A stretch of 64,000 bases of DNA from Streptococcus oralis (GCF_016028255.1 NZ_CP065707.1:1751001-1815000); one strand, 5' to 3'; positions 39,760 to 51,759 are shown, counted from the first letter of the stretch. Numbers and translations are program-made. Notes: generated from the sequence alone by a model not told the origin.

Positions 39760-40551
39760 TCACTTACTTAATAATAATTGGATAGTCAGTTTTATCTTAT
39801 CCCTTTTAGTTTGCCCATTTTCTTTGACAATCTTCAGACGACCAAACTTTCTCACACTAATCAAATCCCCTACAGCTACTAGATAATCTAATTTTTCAAT
39901 GGGGTGGTAGTTTACCTGAACAGATTTTTTCTCTATCAGTTGACCAGCCTGCTTTCTGGATAATTTCAAGGCACTTGATAAGAGGGCATCCAAACGAAAA
40001 CTGGAAATCAAAATCTCTTGTTCTTGATAATTGATCTCAGATATGATTTTATCGGTGAAAGGACATTCCTCCAGCGACACAGGTAGTCTGGCAATCTTTT
40101 GTATCCCGTCCTGAAACAGAGGGATAAAATCACGATTGACAAAAATCTGTGCTCTCTTTTCATCTACCAAGATATCACCAAAGAGCTTACGATCAATTCC
40201 TAGTTGATTGATGATTGTCCCCAAAATCTTTGCATGTGTTAGCTGTTCAAACCTACTTGGATAACGGATCTCTAACAATGCCATTTCAAAATCTGACAGT
40301 GTCGGACTGAAATAGTCCGGATACAGAAGGACACGGACAAATTCCGTATGGATATATTCTCCGCTACTCACACAGCCCAGTCCATAGGTCCCAGCCAAAA
40401 CCCTCAGTATATGTTCCTGATGCAGGTTGACAAAAGCAGTGAGAACAGGAGCATAAGTATCTTCCACTCGCTTGATCCACTCTAATCCCTTATCAATAAA
40501 GGGAGCATCATCAAGGGAAAAGTGCTGGTAAATCGCTTTATTTGTCATCAT
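39760..40551 (-). CDS. ylmH: S4-domain RNA-binding protein YlmH
   Basis: RNA-binding protein of the division cluster, related to a factor that acts on stalled 50S-peptidyl-tRNA complexes in B. subtilis. The 263-aa protein ends in an S4 domain: LDALLSSALKLSRKQAGQLIEKKSVQVN-type segment near residues 180-210 followed by VAVGDLISVRKFGR. It overlaps ylmG by 4 nt and is adjacent to divIVA. Confidence 0.93.
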   Translation of the reverse strand: MMTNKAIYQHFSLDDAPFIDKGLEWIKRVEDTYAPVLTAFVNLHQEHILRVLAGTYGLGCVSSGEYIHTEFVRVLLYPDYFSPTLSDFEMALLEIRYPSRFEQLTHAKILGTIINQLGIDRKLFGDILVDEKRAQIFVNRDFIPLFQDGIQKIARLPVSLEECPFTDKIISEINYQEQEILISSFRLDALLSSALKLSRKQAGQLIEKKSVQVNYHPIEKLDYLVAVGDLISVRKFGRLKIVKENGQTKRDKIKLTIQLLLSK

Positions 40552-40808
40552 AGTATCAACAAGAAACGAATCAAGCTGTCACCCAAAAAACGAACGATTA
40601 GGATTGCTAGCCAAATGGATAAATCCAAACCTCCAAATTGTAAAGGTAAACGGCGAAGTGGATCAACAATCGGTCTAATCAGTTTTTCCAGTAAACGTTC
40701 TAGTGAACTACCATAAGAATTTGGAAACCAAGAGAGGAGTGCATAGATTAACAAAAGCAGGGAATAGATATTCACTGCATTTTGGATTAGACGAATCAGA
40801 AAAATCAT
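40548..40808 (-). CDS. ylmG: YggT family membrane protein YlmG
   Basis: An 86-aa protein with two transmembrane helices (about residues 5-27 and 62-84) joined by the conserved loop LSWFPNSYGSSLERLLEKLIRPIVDPLRR (read residues 25-53 in parts). The family is tied to the division cluster across Firmicutes, with a proposed role in nucleoid or septal organisation. Overlaps both neighbours by 1-4 nt. Confidence 0.93.
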   Translation of the reverse strand: MIFLIRLIQNAVNIYSLLLLIYALLSWFPNSYGSSLERLLEKLIRPIVDPLRRLPLQFGGLDLSIWLAILIVRFLGDSLIRFLLIL

Positions 40809-41341
40809 TATTTCGCTCTACTTCGTTTAATATCAAAACCAAATTCCGCACTTTGAGAATCATCAGGCAACTTGATATCTTCAATATTCACAACCACATT
40901 GACTGGTGTCAACAAATACATTGTACTCGCAACTTTTTTCAGATTACCTGCCAAAACATGACGGGCACCGTCCAGATAGTCTAGACAACGACGAGCCTGA
41001 ACCTCTGTCATGTACTGGAAGTCAATCAAGATACTTTCATTTCCAGCCAATAAATTCACAATCTCTGTTGCATCCTCATATTTTCTAGGATAACGAACAT
41101 CAATCGTTACTTTTTCATCTGTACGATGACTTTGCATAGCCAATTCTTGTTGACGAGCATGTAAGCGAGTGATGTTGGCATCTTTTGAAGTGGTTGATTG
41201 AAACTGCGCTGACAGTTCTTTAGAAGCTGAACTCGATGAAGCAATCATCTGTTCATCCTGAGGTTGATAAGTCGCAGTTGTTTCTTCCCCATCTTCTGTA
41301 AAATAATCTATAAATTTATCAAATCTATCTTTTAAAGACAT
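40808..41341 (-). CDS. sepF: Cell division protein SepF
   Basis: Membrane-binding protein that ties FtsZ filaments to the membrane and bundles them. The 177-aa protein has an N-terminal amphipathic segment ([13 protein letters not shown]), a variable Ser/Gln-rich linker and the C-terminal SepF fold with [37 protein letters not shown] core and [14 protein letters not shown] (here [14 protein letters not shown]) strand. Confidence 0.95.
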   Translation of the reverse strand: MSLKDRFDKFIDYFTEDGEETTATYQPQDEQMIASSSSASKELSAQFQSTTSKDANITRLHARQQELAMQSHRTDEKVTIDVRYPRKYEDATEIVNLLAGNESILIDFQYMTEVQARRCLDYLDGARHVLAGNLKKVASTMYLLTPVNVVVNIEDIKLPDDSQSAEFGFDIKRSRAK

Positions 41342-41350
41342 AGATCTCTC

Positions 41351-42022
41351 CTATTTAAAAAATGCTGTGCCGATTCGAACAAAGGTAGAACCAAATTGGA
41401 TCGCTTCCTTATAGTCACGACTCATGCCCATGCTCAACTCTGTCATCGGCATATTAGGAATTTGTTTTTCTCTAATTTCTGCTTGCAGTTCCTGAGTTTT
41501 CTTGAAAATTTGTTTCAATTCATCAGAATCTGCCTCAAAAGGAGCCATGGTCATCAAACCAACATACTCAATCTGATCTAGCTGAGCCAAGTCTGGCAAA
41601 AGTTCTAGTAATTCTTCTTTTGAAAAACCGTGCTTGCTTTCTTCTCCTGAAATATTGACCTGTAGGAAACACTTGATAACATGATCTGTTCTTTTTTGAA
41701 TCTCCTGCGCCAATTTTAAGGAATCTAAAGCATGAAAGTAATCCACAAAAGGGATTACTTCTTTGACCTTCCGTCTTTGTAGCGTTCCAATCAAATGCCA
41801 AGTGACAGGGAATTCTTTTAACGTCTGATATTTTTCTAAAAATTTATCAACACGATTTTCACCAATATGATGAACACCCAGGGGAAGCAGGGCTTCCGCT
41901 GTTTTTACGTCCACATATTTCGTCACTGCAATAATTGAAACAGAAGCTGGATCACGATTAGCTTCTCGGCTAGCTTCAGCGACCTGCTGAAAAACGAACT
42001 CTGTATTTTTTTTCAAATCCAT
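41351..42022 (-). CDS. ylmE: PLP homeostasis protein YlmE (YggS family)
   Basis: Pyridoxal-5'-phosphate-binding, alanine-racemase-like barrel that buffers vitamin B6 pools. The 223-aa protein has the PLP lysine in IIAVTKYV (about residue 35), the HHIGENRVDKF and WHLIGTLQRRKVK motifs and the closing ELSMGMSRDYKEAIQFGSTFVRIGTAFF-type phosphate site (residues about 193-221). Lies between ftsZ and sepF with gaps under 10 nt. Confidence 0.94.
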   Translation of the reverse strand: MDLKKNTEFVFQQVAEASREANRDPASVSIIAVTKYVDVKTAEALLPLGVHHIGENRVDKFLEKYQTLKEFPVTWHLIGTLQRRKVKEVIPFVDYFHALDSLKLAQEIQKRTDHVIKCFLQVNISGEESKHGFSKEELLELLPDLAQLDQIEYVGLMTMAPFEADSDELKQIFKKTQELQAEIREKQIPNMPMTELSMGMSRDYKEAIQFGSTFVRIGTAFFK

Positions 42023-42025
42023 TGA

Positions 42026-44675
<2,650 letters not shown>

Positions 44676-44892
44676 TACATTGCGTCCTCTCTGTCTTCCA
44701 AGTTTCTCACTTCTATTTTCAATAACTGTGACGAGACACAGCTATTCACAAAATATTATAACACAAAAAATCCAATCGTGCTTAGTTTTTCATAAATTTC
44801 CTCTAGGTTTTTTGTAAAAGTCTTTTAAACAATTTTTCTCAGGAGCAATCATTATTTTTATATCCTTACAGCTATATTTTGCATATTTAATC

Positions 44893-44924
44893 AAAAAAAG
44901 AGAAGGCCTTCTTAAGCTTTCTCT
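44893..44924 (-). terminator. Terminator at the end of the TIGR02206 gene
   Basis: Stem AGAGAAAGC/GCCTTCTCT followed by TTTTTTT on the minus strand. It overlaps the last codons of the gene. Confidence 0.75.
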
Positions 44925-45616
44925 TGAATCATTTTTTCTGCTCTTTGTTGCAAAAAGACCTCTAGTACTTTTGCAGTCAAGCTGATTGCTGCTATCAACA
45001 CACTGGACACGATGATGTAATTCGCCAATAGTCCGTGATTCCCCACTAATGGTGGTTTATTTAAAAACCCATAATCTCCACCTACAACCAAATTGACAAC
45101 TCCTATCAAGGCATTTAGAGAAAATGTAATCACTGTCACATTTTTTAAATTGAGCAGGGAAGCTTCATAATTCTTAAACAAGTATAGGAGCGCATTCCCC
45201 AAAAGTGCCACGTGCCCGATGATAAAGGACAGGATGGTCACGTGCGGAAACGGATAAGGGTCAAAGAGTGGGTATGCCAGAGCAGCGGTTGCTCCAAAGG
45301 TTCCTAGAAGTGCAAAGTATTGCTTGTACTTGGAAGTCCCTGGAATCAAGAGCATAACAAACATGGCGATACGGCAATGATAGAAGGGCAAACTTTCTGA
45401 TAAGGGCATTTGATTCCCCCAATACCAGCTATACAGAACAATCAGTTGAAGAGACTGAAGGATCTGAATAAAGCGCTGGTAAGCCACCTTGTCACGGTAA
45501 CGATAAGAAAGATAGAAAGTAAGAGCCAGTAAACATAACAAACCAATATACCAGTGGAGTTCAAACTGGGGCGGTTCTGATATCTGTGTGGTAAATAATT
45601 GTTCCCACAAATTCAT
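44912..45616 (-). CDS. TIGR02206 (YwaF) family membrane protein
   Basis: A 234-aa protein with seven predicted transmembrane helices and the TMEM164/YwaF-type motifs: LPFYHCRIAMFVM in the third helix region, HVTILSFIIGHVALL and GDYGFLNKPP before the last helix. It is a monocistronic gene between ftsA and the Nudix gene. Function unknown; eukaryotic TMEM164 relatives act on lipid acyl chains, which does not transfer safely. Confidence 0.85.
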   Translation of the reverse strand: MNLWEQLFTTQISEPPQFELHWYIGLLCLLALTFYLSYRYRDKVAYQRFIQILQSLQLIVLYSWYWGNQMPLSESLPFYHCRIAMFVMLLIPGTSKYKQYFALLGTFGATAALAYPLFDPYPFPHVTILSFIIGHVALLGNALLYLFKNYEASLLNLKNVTVITFSLNALIGVVNLVVGGDYGFLNKPPLVGNHGLLANYIIVSSVLIAAISLTAKVLEVFLQQRAEKMIQEKA

Positions 45617-45812
45617 ATTCTATTCCTCGTTCATCTAGCCAGCGTAGTAGAAAGCTCACTATTCTAGCTTTTAAAATTTTTTTGAAAAAGCTTGATTCCA
45701 TGCCATGCATAGAACACTTGCGTCTTAAATTCGCAACCTATTATATCATTTGTATCGAAGAAATGCATCTTACAAACACCCTTTTTTGATTTGCAGACTT
45801 CTCTAGCATAAC

Positions 45813-46424
45813 CTAATCAATATATTGCTCTCTTTGTCCATGATGAACCTGCCAAAGAATCTCCATCTGATCCTTGGTAATGCGTTTTTCAGACAAGGCT
45901 GGTAGTTGGTCAATGGAAAAAAATTGAAGGTCAGCAATTTCTTGATTTTCTTGAAATTGTCCGTCAAGAAGTTGACATTCAAAGACAAGCTTTGCATATT
46001 GTTTGCTCTGTAGTTGGAAACGATTGGTGTCAAAAACTGCAAGTAACCTTTCAGCCTTTGCTGTAAAACCGGTTTCTTCTTTAATTTCTTTGAGAATATT
46101 TTCGGTTGGAGAGTAGCCGACTTCACCAAATCCACCTGGCAAAGCCCAACTTTCCTCTCCTTGTCCTCTGACTAGACATACTTTTTCATCCTCAACAATC
46201 CAGGCACGGACGTCCATCAGAGGAGTTGCGTAAGCGGAAGTTGGTCTCAGGAGCTCTGTTACTTCCTCTTGCTTTAGTTCTGTAGTTTCTCTCAAAATAT
46301 CAGATAAGATCGCACGCAAGTCCTCGTAGCGCTCGCGGTCAAAAGGATCTTTTGTAAAGGTTAATCCAGTATCCGTAATAGCTAGCATTCTTTGCAGATA
46401 CTTGGTAAAATCACTTGCATTCAT
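45813..46424 (-). CDS. Nudix hydrolase with N-terminal extension
   Basis: A 203-aa Nudix protein. The Nudix box runs GGFGEVGYSPTENILKEIKEETGF across residues 96-119, with Lys in place of the usual Arg before the Glu pair. A helical N-terminal domain (about 60 residues, RMLAITDTGLTFTKDPFDRERYE) resembles that of ADP-ribose or nucleotide-sugar hydrolases of the YjhB type. The start overlaps murF by 14 nt. Substrate unknown. Confidence 0.88.
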   Translation of the reverse strand: MNASDFTKYLQRMLAITDTGLTFTKDPFDRERYEDLRAILSDILRETTELKQEEVTELLRPTSAYATPLMDVRAWIVEDEKVCLVRGQGEESWALPGGFGEVGYSPTENILKEIKEETGFTAKAERLLAVFDTNRFQLQSKQYAKLVFECQLLDGQFQENQEIADLQFFSIDQLPALSEKRITKDQMEILWQVHHGQREQYID

Positions 46425-47784
46425 TCTCTAAACTTTCTACCAACTTAGCTAGATTCATAGAGTTCGAGCCTTTGAGCAGAATTTGGTCATTGGCACCGAG
46501 GCTTTCCTTGACCTGCTTGACTAGATTTTCAAATTGGTCTTCGTCAGCTGTCTTCTTGAAGTAGTAAACGTGGCCGATTGGGAACATTTGACTAGCAAGT
46601 TGGGCCAATTCAGCGATGTCTGCTCCATAGAAAATAACGGTATCAAGCACATCTGGTGAGAGGCTCAAAATCATCTGGTTATGGAGTTGAACAGATTGGT
46701 CTCCGAGTTCTTTCATATCTGCTAGTACAGCAATTTTCTTGCCACCTTCATTGGCTGGAATAGCCGAAAAAGTCTCCAAAATCAACTTCATCGCTGTTGG
46801 ATTGGCATTGTACACATCTGACAGGATATCTGCTCCATTAGCGGCTTTCTTCCACTCGGTACGGTTACGAGTCAATTCAAGATTTTGAAAAGCCAAACGA
46901 ATTTGCTCCTCTGAAACTCCTTCTTTGAGAGCCACGTAAGCAGCTATCATGGCATTGGTGGCATTGTACTTACCAGTCACCGGTAAATCAAGGGCTTGCT
47001 CCAAAAAATTGGCCTTAAAGGTCAGACTATCTTTGCGCTCAACCAAGTCTGTAATTTCCAGCTCTGCTCCTTGACCAAAACGAACCACCTTTTTATCAGT
47101 TGGCAAGTAGTCCTCTACAATCGGATCTGCTGGTGCCAAAAGCAAGGAACCAGACGCCATGCCATCAGCAATTTGCATTTTTCCTTTAGCAATCTCTGAA
47201 CGATCTTTGAAAAAAGCCAAATGAGCTTCTCCAACCAAGGTCACGATGGCTGTCTTTGGATGAGCTAATTCAGACAAAAGATGGATATCACCAAGGTGAT
47301 CCTGCCCCATCTCCAAGACCAACTTTTCTGTTCCTTCAGGCATATGGAGAACTGTGTAGGGAAGACCAATCTCATTATTGTAGTTGCCTTGTGTCTTGTA
47401 AGTTTTGTAGGTTGTTGACAGTAAATGCGCCAGCATATCCTTGGTCGTTGTCTTGCCGTTTGAACCTGTGACAGCAAAGACATCAACTCCCATTTTTTCA
47501 AGATAGTAAGCAGCCAGGGTTTGAAAGGCAGTCAAGACGTCGTCTACTAGAATGTAGGGATGGTTTGCAATTTCTTTCTCAGACAGGGTTACAGCAGCGC
47601 CATTTTCAAAGGCTGTTTCGATAAAGTCATGACCGTCACGCGCGCCCTTGAGCGGAACAAATAAATCCCCTATCGCAATTAAGCGACTATCAAACTCGGC
47701 CTTTTCTAACTTGGTATCCTCAAAAATGCTGATATCATTTTTAGCTCCGACAACTTGAGCCACTTCATAGATTGTTAATTTCAT
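46411..47784 (-). CDS. murF: UDP-MurNAc-tripeptide--D-Ala-D-Ala ligase
   Basis: Adds D-Ala-D-Ala to complete the peptidoglycan pentapeptide precursor. The 457-aa Mur ligase has the ATP loop VTGSNGKTTTKDM, the QGNYNNEIGLPYTVL region, the central GKYNATNAMIAAYVA motif and the C-terminal DVYNANPTAMK. AAAGGAG sits 6 nt before the ATG. It follows ddl, which makes its D-Ala-D-Ala substrate, with a long hairpin between them. Confidence 0.97.
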   Translation of the reverse strand: MKLTIYEVAQVVGAKNDISIFEDTKLEKAEFDSRLIAIGDLFVPLKGARDGHDFIETAFENGAAVTLSEKEIANHPYILVDDVLTAFQTLAAYYLEKMGVDVFAVTGSNGKTTTKDMLAHLLSTTYKTYKTQGNYNNEIGLPYTVLHMPEGTEKLVLEMGQDHLGDIHLLSELAHPKTAIVTLVGEAHLAFFKDRSEIAKGKMQIADGMASGSLLLAPADPIVEDYLPTDKKVVRFGQGAELEITDLVERKDSLTFKANFLEQALDLPVTGKYNATNAMIAAYVALKEGVSEEQIRLAFQNLELTRNRTEWKKAANGADILSDVYNANPTAMKLILETFSAIPANEGGKKIAVLADMKELGDQSVQLHNQMILSLSPDVLDTVIFYGADIAELAQLASQMFPIGHVYYFKKTADEDQFENLVKQVKESLGANDQILLKGSNSMNLAKLVESLENECK

Positions 47785-47796
47785 TTCTACTCCTTT

Positions 47797-47857
47797 AAAA
47801 AGGGTTGAAGTCCGAGAACTCTAGTCACCTTGCGGTGATGGTTCTGGCTCCTACCCT
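47797..47857 (-). terminator. Long hairpin between ddl and murF (terminator or attenuator)
   Basis: A 57-nt nearly continuous hairpin on the minus strand: outer AGGGT/ACCCT, then GGAGCC/GGACTTC with one bulge, GAAC/GTTC, and an inner CACC/GGTG helix with a GCAA loop, followed by TTTT. It ends only about 12 nt before the murF start. Confidence 0.7.
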
Positions 47858-47868
47858 CTCTTTCATTT

Positions 47869-48912
47869 TTATAGCAAATGCGCTTCGCGCTTGTCAAAAC
47901 TTTCTTTAGCAAGATCAACCAAACGCTCGATTAGTTCTGGGTAGCTGATTCCCATATTGTCCCACAGTAGTGGATACATAGACCACTGGGTGAAACCTGG
48001 CATGGTATTGAGCTCGTTTAGGAAAATCTCGCCCTTATCCGTATAGAAGAAATCGCAACGAGAGAGACCGAGGCCACCAATCGCACGGAAGGCTGTTTCA
48101 GCATTTTGACGCATAACAGCAACCACGTCATCACTGATTTTAGCTGGAATGTCCATGGTAATCTTGTTGTCGATATACTTGGCATCATAGTCATAGAAGG
48201 CAACATCCTTGACCACTTCACCAGGAAGCGTGCTCTTGACATCGTAGTTACCCAAGAGACCAACCTCAATTTCACGCGCATTCACTCCTTGTTCTACCAA
48301 GACACGGCTGTCATATCGGAAAGCAAGTTCTAGAGCTTGACGGAGTTCCTCTTGGTTTTCAGATTTAGAAATACCGACACTGGAACCCATGTTTGATGGT
48401 TTAGTGAAGACTGGATAAGTCAACTTTTCTTCAACTTCAGCGATTTTAGAAGTTACATCATCCCCTTCGACAATGGCCACATAAGGAACTTGGGTAATCC
48501 CAGCAGACTCCAAAACACGCTTAGTAGTGATTTTATCCATAGCAAGACTTGATGACAAGATATCACAACCAACGTATGGCATTTTCAAAACTTCCAAAAA
48601 CCCTTGAACAGAGCCATCTTCTCCCATCGGACCATGAAGGACTGGAAAGACCACAGCGCCTTCTTCGTAGATGGCACTTGGTGCGATTTTCTTGTCCCAA
48701 TCAACGGTTGCATTGGTCATAAGACGATCCTCTTGACCTGGAGTCTGGCTAAATTCTTGCGTTTTGATAAAATCACCTGACTGGCTGATAAAGAAAGTCT
48801 TGACTGTGAAACGATCGTAGTTGACCGCACGCATGACACTCTCAGCTGAAAGGACAGAGACTTCACGCTCTGCACTACGCCCGCCGTATAAAAGAATAAT
48901 CGTTTGTTTCAT
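47869..48912 (-). CDS. ddl: D-alanine--D-alanine ligase
   Basis: Makes the D-Ala-D-Ala dipeptide for peptidoglycan. The 347-aa ATP-grasp enzyme has [12 protein letters not shown] at the start, [28 protein letters not shown], and the metal-binding [12 protein letters not shown] at the end. Monocistronic or linked to murF through the intervening hairpin. Confidence 0.96.
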   Translation of the reverse strand: MKQTIILLYGGRSAEREVSVLSAESVMRAVNYDRFTVKTFFISQSGDFIKTQEFSQTPGQEDRLMTNATVDWDKKIAPSAIYEEGAVVFPVLHGPMGEDGSVQGFLEVLKMPYVGCDILSSSLAMDKITTKRVLESAGITQVPYVAIVEGDDVTSKIAEVEEKLTYPVFTKPSNMGSSVGISKSENQEELRQALELAFRYDSRVLVEQGVNAREIEVGLLGNYDVKSTLPGEVVKDVAFYDYDAKYIDNKITMDIPAKISDDVVAVMRQNAETAFRAIGGLGLSRCDFFYTDKGEIFLNELNTMPGFTQWSMYPLLWDNMGISYPELIERLVDLAKESFDKREAHLL

Positions 48913-48987
48913 ATTGCTTGTCCTAATTCTAATAGAATACTCATCCTTTAGTATATCATATTTGCTTCTTTTTTGAAACTTGTATCT

Positions 48988-49010
48988 AAAAAAGCCCTCA
49001 TTTGAGAGCT
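48988..49010 (-). terminator. Terminator after the LXG cassette
   Basis: Imperfect 8-bp stem AGCTCTCA/TGAGGGCT followed by TTTTTT on the minus strand, just past the last gene of the cassette. Confidence 0.8.
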
Positions 49011-49016
49011 GAAATT

Positions 49017-49505
49017 TTACCTATCCACCACTTGAGCTTCAAAGTGAGCTGGCTTGTCGTCTACATTGGTGATGGTGATCGTGTAGGACTTGTTATTAGT
49101 TACATTAAAAACTTTTTCCCCCTGGTAACTGACAACAATTCCATCCTGGACTAAATGGATATCTTTTTGATTATTGGGTAACTCTTCATCAACATCTTCT
49201 GAATGATGGCTTCGAACAAGTTTTTGCCCTTCAACATCATAAAAAATATCGCCATGCATCTCAAACCAAACTTTTTTACCTGATAATTTAAGCTTATTAG
49301 TATCATTTTTTTTCAAGATTAATTCTGAGTAGTATTCTACATCATGTGTCCGAGGATTTACTGTAAAGTTAGCCGACTCTCCTGGTTGCAGAGTATACTT
49401 ACCAAGATTTTGTGCCCATAGATAAAATAGAAAACTAGCTGCTAGGACTACAACAAGTACTAAACTACAACCTAAATTCCAATTCGATTTTTTCGTCATG
49501 CTCAT
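49017..49505 (-). CDS. Membrane-anchored exported protein, candidate immunity or accessory factor
   Basis: A 162-aa protein with a short basic head, one transmembrane helix (about residues 12-31) and an outside-facing, beta-rich domain: [22 protein letters not shown], then alternating polar/hydrophobic strands ending [21 protein letters not shown]. Its ATG overlaps the LXG toxin stop (ATGA), so it is translationally coupled to the toxin. Position suggests an immunity protein, but an extracellular domain could only block a toxin that acts outside the cytoplasm or at the membrane. I do not recognise a family. AT-rich like the toxin's tail. Confidence 0.7.
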   Translation of the reverse strand: MSMTKKSNWNLGCSLVLVVVLAASFLFYLWAQNLGKYTLQPGESANFTVNPRTHDVEYYSELILKKNDTNKLKLSGKKVWFEMHGDIFYDVEGQKLVRSHHSEDVDEELPNNQKDIHLVQDGIVVSYQGEKVFNVTNNKSYTITITNVDDKPAHFEAQVVDR

Positions 49506-51133
49506 TTGTAACTCTCCTTATAGTCGTTAATTCCGTCTTGAATCATCTTAGCATCTCCTGGATTATCTCCATAATTTCCATTGATAACATTGTTTATATA
49601 TTTTATAGCATCTTTATCAGACAGCCCTTGAGCTGCTCCGGCTCCTATTTTCAAGTACTCATCACTAGATTCTAAATAACCTTTACCAACATAGCCAAAA
49701 AGATAATTTCCAAGGTAATCAGACTCCATTCCTTCTTCCCATTGTCGACCCCAAATTGAAAAAGGGTAATCTTCTCTATAAACTCGATTTTTTAGGTCTA
49801 GGGGTTTATTAGAATTAACTAAATCTATAAATGTTCCATTATCTCCAATCTTATTTCCTATAGCAATCGAACTATCAATTCTTCCATTATCACCAGGGCT
49901 TTTCCATATACTTCTACCTCTCTGAATTAATTCACCCTTTTTTACATCCTCTAAATTTTTAACATCTAATACATCGTTTCCCATATTTTGCGTTACTACT
50001 TTTATATTAATTTTTGATGTTAACGATTTGTAAAATTCTTTTTCTATATCATTCATCTTATCCTGGATTATTGGATCTTCTTTTCCCCAATCATCACCCA
50101 TCTTTTTTCTCTTCTTCCAATACTCCTCAAACGCTTCTCTATTATTATAAAACAGATAATCCTCATAAGCCTTAACGATTAGGTCTGCTTTTTCGGTCGA
50201 AATTTTATCACTCTTTTTAATTTTCTCAACCTTTTCCTGTAGTTTCTCTGGATTAGCTCTATTGGTAGCCTCCGCTTTCAATTTTTCTGTTACAACTTGA
50301 GGAAATTGTATTTGAGGATGGTGATGTACATAAGATTCTAAAATTTGGAACTCCTTATCGCTAAGTTCTTTTCCATTTTCCAACTTATCTAAGATTTTCT
50401 GGTATTCTTTATGCAAATCCTTAGTTTTCTTAGAAGAATCATATTTTGCACTCTCAATCTTCACATCCTTCATCTTTTGCACCCAGCTCATGTCCAGACC
50501 GTCCGCATAGTAGTTACCATCGCTATCGACAATGACTTTACTTAGTTGCGTAGCTCCTTTGATGGCTAAGCTAAGGACTTCTAGGCTATCGTTGAAATAC
50601 TGGGAAACCTGTGAGACAAAGAATTCTAGTTTTTCAATCTTATCATCCAAATCCTGAATACCTGACTCGATTTGAGACTTGGTATTGTAGAGGATGGTCT
50701 TCTCAGAGAAGGCTTTCCCCCAATTGAGACTAAAGAAATCTTTGATTTGATTTAACCAATTCTCCCTCGCTTGAATCTGAGCTTCTACGATAGCTAACTG
50801 CTCTTCCCTCAATTTTTTCAGTTCCTTGAGCTGGTCCAGGTCCAAATCTCCATATCCTGAGACCTGAGCATCTGCATTTTTGTAGGAGGTCAACTCTAGT
50901 TGGATATCATCTATCGCTGCTTGTAACTTCTTGATGCTGGGGATGATAATCTCTGTAAAGAGACCCTTCCCAGCTGTGTAGGCTGCTCCTGTCAGCTCAC
51001 CTGAGTCTAAAGAGAAAATCAGGTGGTCACATCCACTAGATAAGCGGTCCGTGACTTCATTTGCGACTTGGAGATTATTAGTCATGGCCTGAATCAATTC
51101 TTGGGATTCTTGTGCGCTGTATTTTACTCCCAT
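49502..51133 (-). CDS. LXG-domain polymorphic toxin, type VII secretion substrate
   Basis: A 543-aa modular toxin. Residues 1 to about 225 form the LXG domain: helical, with GELTGAAYTAGKGLF (Leu47-Thr48-Gly49) and a coiled region rich in K, E, Q. A helical linker (about 230-365) follows. The C-terminal part (about 370-543) has NKPLDLKNR, then SDYLGNYLFGYVGKG and IGAGAAQG, which resemble the polymorphic toxin type 44 (Ntox44) domain; a hidden nuclease role would be inference. The C-terminal half is visibly more AT-rich than the LXG half, as expected when toxin tails are swapped. The start overlaps the upstream helper gene by 10 nt. The Esx secretion genes are not in the window. Confidence 0.87.
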   Translation of the reverse strand: MGVKYSAQESQELIQAMTNNLQVANEVTDRLSSGCDHLIFSLDSGELTGAAYTAGKGLFTEIIIPSIKKLQAAIDDIQLELTSYKNADAQVSGYGDLDLDQLKELKKLREEQLAIVEAQIQARENWLNQIKDFFSLNWGKAFSEKTILYNTKSQIESGIQDLDDKIEKLEFFVSQVSQYFNDSLEVLSLAIKGATQLSKVIVDSDGNYYADGLDMSWVQKMKDVKIESAKYDSSKKTKDLHKEYQKILDKLENGKELSDKEFQILESYVHHHPQIQFPQVVTEKLKAEATNRANPEKLQEKVEKIKKSDKISTEKADLIVKAYEDYLFYNNREAFEEYWKKRKKMGDDWGKEDPIIQDKMNDIEKEFYKSLTSKINIKVVTQNMGNDVLDVKNLEDVKKGELIQRGRSIWKSPGDNGRIDSSIAIGNKIGDNGTFIDLVNSNKPLDLKNRVYREDYPFSIWGRQWEEGMESDYLGNYLFGYVGKGYLESSDEYLKIGAGAAQGLSDKDAIKYINNVINGNYGDNPGDAKMIQDGINDYKESYK

Positions 51134-51480
51134 GGTAGCCGATTCCTTTCCGCTATCAGTTCTTCTCTAGCTTCATCGAAAGTTCGACGAGCCTTCTTCG
51201 TTTGTTTTTCCAAGGCATCCAGTTCCTCATCTACATAAGAGTTGACCTGTCGCTGAATGGTTCTATTTTCACTTTCAATTTGCTCTATCACCTGACGAGA
51301 ATTGGGTGAGTGAGACAATAGAGTCGCCATACGATGGTGGATACTCTGGATTTCTGAGTGAAAGTGAGTTAGCTGCTGTTCATATTGTCTTTTTAGAGTC
51401 TGAAGACTTTCTGCCTTATCGTCAATCTTGACAATCTCTCGCCAAAGTTTGTAGCGCTTTTCTTCGTTCTTATCTGCCAT
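51124..51480 (-). CDS. DUF3958/DUF5082-type helper protein of the LXG cassette
   Basis: A 118-aa, almost wholly alpha-helical, charged protein with two coiled-coil stretches (about residues 20-50 and 65-112) and no signal or membrane segment. In streptococcal LXG systems, a small helical protein of this kind pairs with a DUF3130 protein and binds the LXG domain as a secretion chaperone. Between the DUF3130-like gene (3-nt gap) and the toxin (10-nt overlap), it fits that role. Exact family is from memory. Confidence 0.78.
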   Translation of the reverse strand: MADKNEEKRYKLWREIVKIDDKAESLQTLKRQYEQQLTHFHSEIQSIHHRMATLLSHSPNSRQVIEQIESENRTIQRQVNSYVDEELDALEKQTKKARRTFDEAREELIAERNRLPWE

Positions 51481-51483
51481 TCC

Positions 51484-51759
51484 TTAGTGACTCCATCTCT
51501 TAGCTTGCTCTATATCACGTTTTTCAATCCTATGAGCAATTTCTGGAAACTTATTTGCTTGGGTCAAAACAGCTGAACTAAAATCACTGACCGCCTGAAG
51601 CATTTGATTGCAGGCCTGACGTCCAGCTTCCATCCCAGCGATTTCAGAAGTATATGAAAATTCTACCTGCTGATTTTGCTTGTCACTCGTGTCATACCCA
51701 ACCAACTCATTAATAGCCGCCTCTGCTGCTATCGTACTAGATTTTATCTTTCCACCCAT
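51484..51759 (-). CDS. TIGR04197/DUF3130-type WXG100-like helper protein
   Basis: A 91-aa helical protein, first of the LXG cassette. Its layout (a helix, a turn, then AGMEAGRQACNQMLQAVSDF and a second helix ending EQAKRW) matches the TIGR04197 family of type VII effector partners. It lacks a strict WxG motif, as these LapA-type proteins do. With the next gene it should form the targeting complex that brings the toxin to the Esx channel. A good promoter lies about 40 nt upstream. Confidence 0.8.
   Translation of the reverse strand: MGGKIKSSTIAAEAAINELVGYDTSDKQNQQVEFSYTSEIAGMEAGRQACNQMLQAVSDFSSAVLTQANKFPEIAHRIEKRDIEQAKRWSH

Noticed and set aside
45803..46135. 110-aa minus-strand frame overlapping the Nudix gene in another frame
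   Set aside because: The Nudix frame has a full catalytic box; the other frame has no start signals or motifs.
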